A DNA stretch of 64,000 nucleotides from an uncultured Pelagibacteraceae bacterium (lineage in GTDB: Bacteria; Pseudomonadota; Alphaproteobacteria; Pelagibacterales; Pelagibacteraceae). Location: positions 18,994 through 82,993 of the forward strand of contig CACGAU010000007.1 in the NCBI GenBank assembly GCA_902571135.1, read 5' to 3'. The notes beneath the pieces were generated by a model, which was given only the letters and a program-made list of their open reading frames with translations, searched no databases and was not told the origin of the DNA. Positions 63,070-64,000 of the stretch are shown here, in pieces (within the stretch, counting starts at the first letter, position 1; every line of letters starts with the position of its first letter). A program made the translations under genes and the position numbers.

Positions 63070-63345
63070 TTATTTTTGCATTTTTTTCGCAGATCTAATC
63101 ACATTGGTTATTCCAGCAACTACACCAACAAAAAAAAATATTAATATAAACCAGGGTTTAGTACCAAAGGTCTTGTCAAAAATAAACCCAATAATTGTCC
63201 CCACAGCCACTGCAGAAACAAGTTCTGTGCTCAATTTGAATGCAGTTCCTATAGGCGAGGGGTCATTCTTCTTATTGTAGAGATTTTTCTTTGAAATCTT
63301 GCTTTTTGCAATCTCTAAGCGAGTTTTGAAAGGGTCTTTTGGCAT
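63070..63345 (-). CDS. atpI: ATP synthase protein I (AtpI/AtpQ-like)
   Basis: FKLSTELVSAVAVGTIIGFIFDKTFGTKPWFILIFFFVGVVAGITNVIR. Confidence 0.85.
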   Translation of the reverse strand: MPKDPFKTRLEIAKSKISKKNLYNKKNDPSPIGTAFKLSTELVSAVAVGTIIGFIFDKTFGTKPWFILIFFFVGVVAGITNVIRSAKKMQK

Positions 63346-63354
63346 TTATATAGT

Positions 63355-64000
63355 TTAAGCAACCATACTCTCTGCTTTTTGTAAATCAACAGCCACAAGC
63401 TGACTAATTCCTTTTTGAGGCATCGTCACCCCATATAGTCTGTTCATTTTTGACATGGTTAAAGCATGATGAGTTACAATTATGAATTTGGTGTTGGTGA
63501 TTTTAATTAGTTCCTCAAGTAAACTACAAAATCTTGTTACGTTAGCATCGTCAAGCGGTGCATCAACCTCATCCAATACACATATAGGTGAAGGGTTTGT
63601 TAAAAATACTGCAAAGATTAATGAGAGGGCAGTCAACGCTTGCTCACCTCCAGATAACAAAGTTATAGATTGAAGTCTTTTTCCAGGAGGACTAACCAGC
63701 ATTTCTAAACCTGCTTCAAGTGGATCATCAGAGTCCACCAATTCTAGTTTGGCATTTCCACCATTGAAAAGTTTTGTATAAACTTCATTAAATTTTCTAT
63801 TAACTTTTTCAAAAGCTTCAATTAATCTTTCCCTTCCTTTTTGATTAAGTTCATTGATGCTGTCTTTCAGTTTCACGATAGCGGTAACAAGATCAGCACG
63901 ATCCTGTTCCATTTTTTTTATCTCTTCTTCATATTTACTTGTTTCTTCATCTGCTTTTAAATTTACAGATCCTAATTTTTCTCTTTCTTGTTTTTTCTTG
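63355..64000 (-). CDS. smc: Chromosome segregation ATPase SMC, C-terminal part (truncated by window)
   Basis: Frame open to window edge (...LGSVNLKADEETSKYEEE...); LLSGGEQALTALSLIFAVFLTNPSPICVLDEVDAPLDDANV. Confidence 0.93.
   Translation of the reverse strand, partial: KKKQEREKLGSVNLKADEETSKYEEEIKKMEQDRADLVTAIVKLKDSINELNQKGRERLIEAFEKVNRKFNEVYTKLFNGGNAKLELVDSDDPLEAGLEMLVSPPGKRLQSITLLSGGEQALTALSLIFAVFLTNPSPICVLDEVDAPLDDANVTRFCSLLEELIKITNTKFIIVTHHALTMSKMNRLYGVTMPQKGISQLVAVDLQKAESMVA

Overview
This is an AT-rich, very gene-dense chromosomal window whose gene content and order look like a SAR11 / Pelagibacterales-type alphaproteobacterium (taxonomy inferred from protein motifs, base composition and packing; no search was run). 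From left to right it contains: (1) a purine-utilisation region with the xanthine dehydrogenase large-subunit C-terminus, a guanine-deaminase-like protein, a PuuD-type membrane urate oxidase lacking a cytochrome c tail, a purine phosphoribosyltransferase, a BMP-type nucleoside ABC transporter, a second deaminase and an NCS2 purine permease; (2) hsp20, an S9 oligopeptidase, GT9, DapA-like and cfa genes, and a Lys-rich coiled-coil protein; (3) tldD/pmbA, typA, a TPR-GT9 protein and groESL; (4) ribF-ileS-lspA-pgi, rsmD, purD; (5) a lipid A/Kdo block (lpxL, lpxK, waaA, msbA) and ubiA; (6) the aa3 cytochrome oxidase cluster coxBA-ctaB-(small ORF)-ctaG-coxC-surf1, then thrC; (7) rnhA-thrB-ispH and a retinal/carotenoid cluster blh-crtY-crtB-crtI directly downstream of the F0 ATP synthase operon; (8) the smc C-terminus. 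No tRNA, rRNA, CRISPR or transposon was recognised. The two strongest non-coding signals are a short RNA leader immediately 5' of the NCS2 permease that pairs its own start codon and brackets the Shine-Dalgarno (proposed xanthine-I/NMT1-type riboswitch), and an orphan terminator plus nested inverted repeats upstream of typA that suggest an unannotated minus-strand structured RNA.
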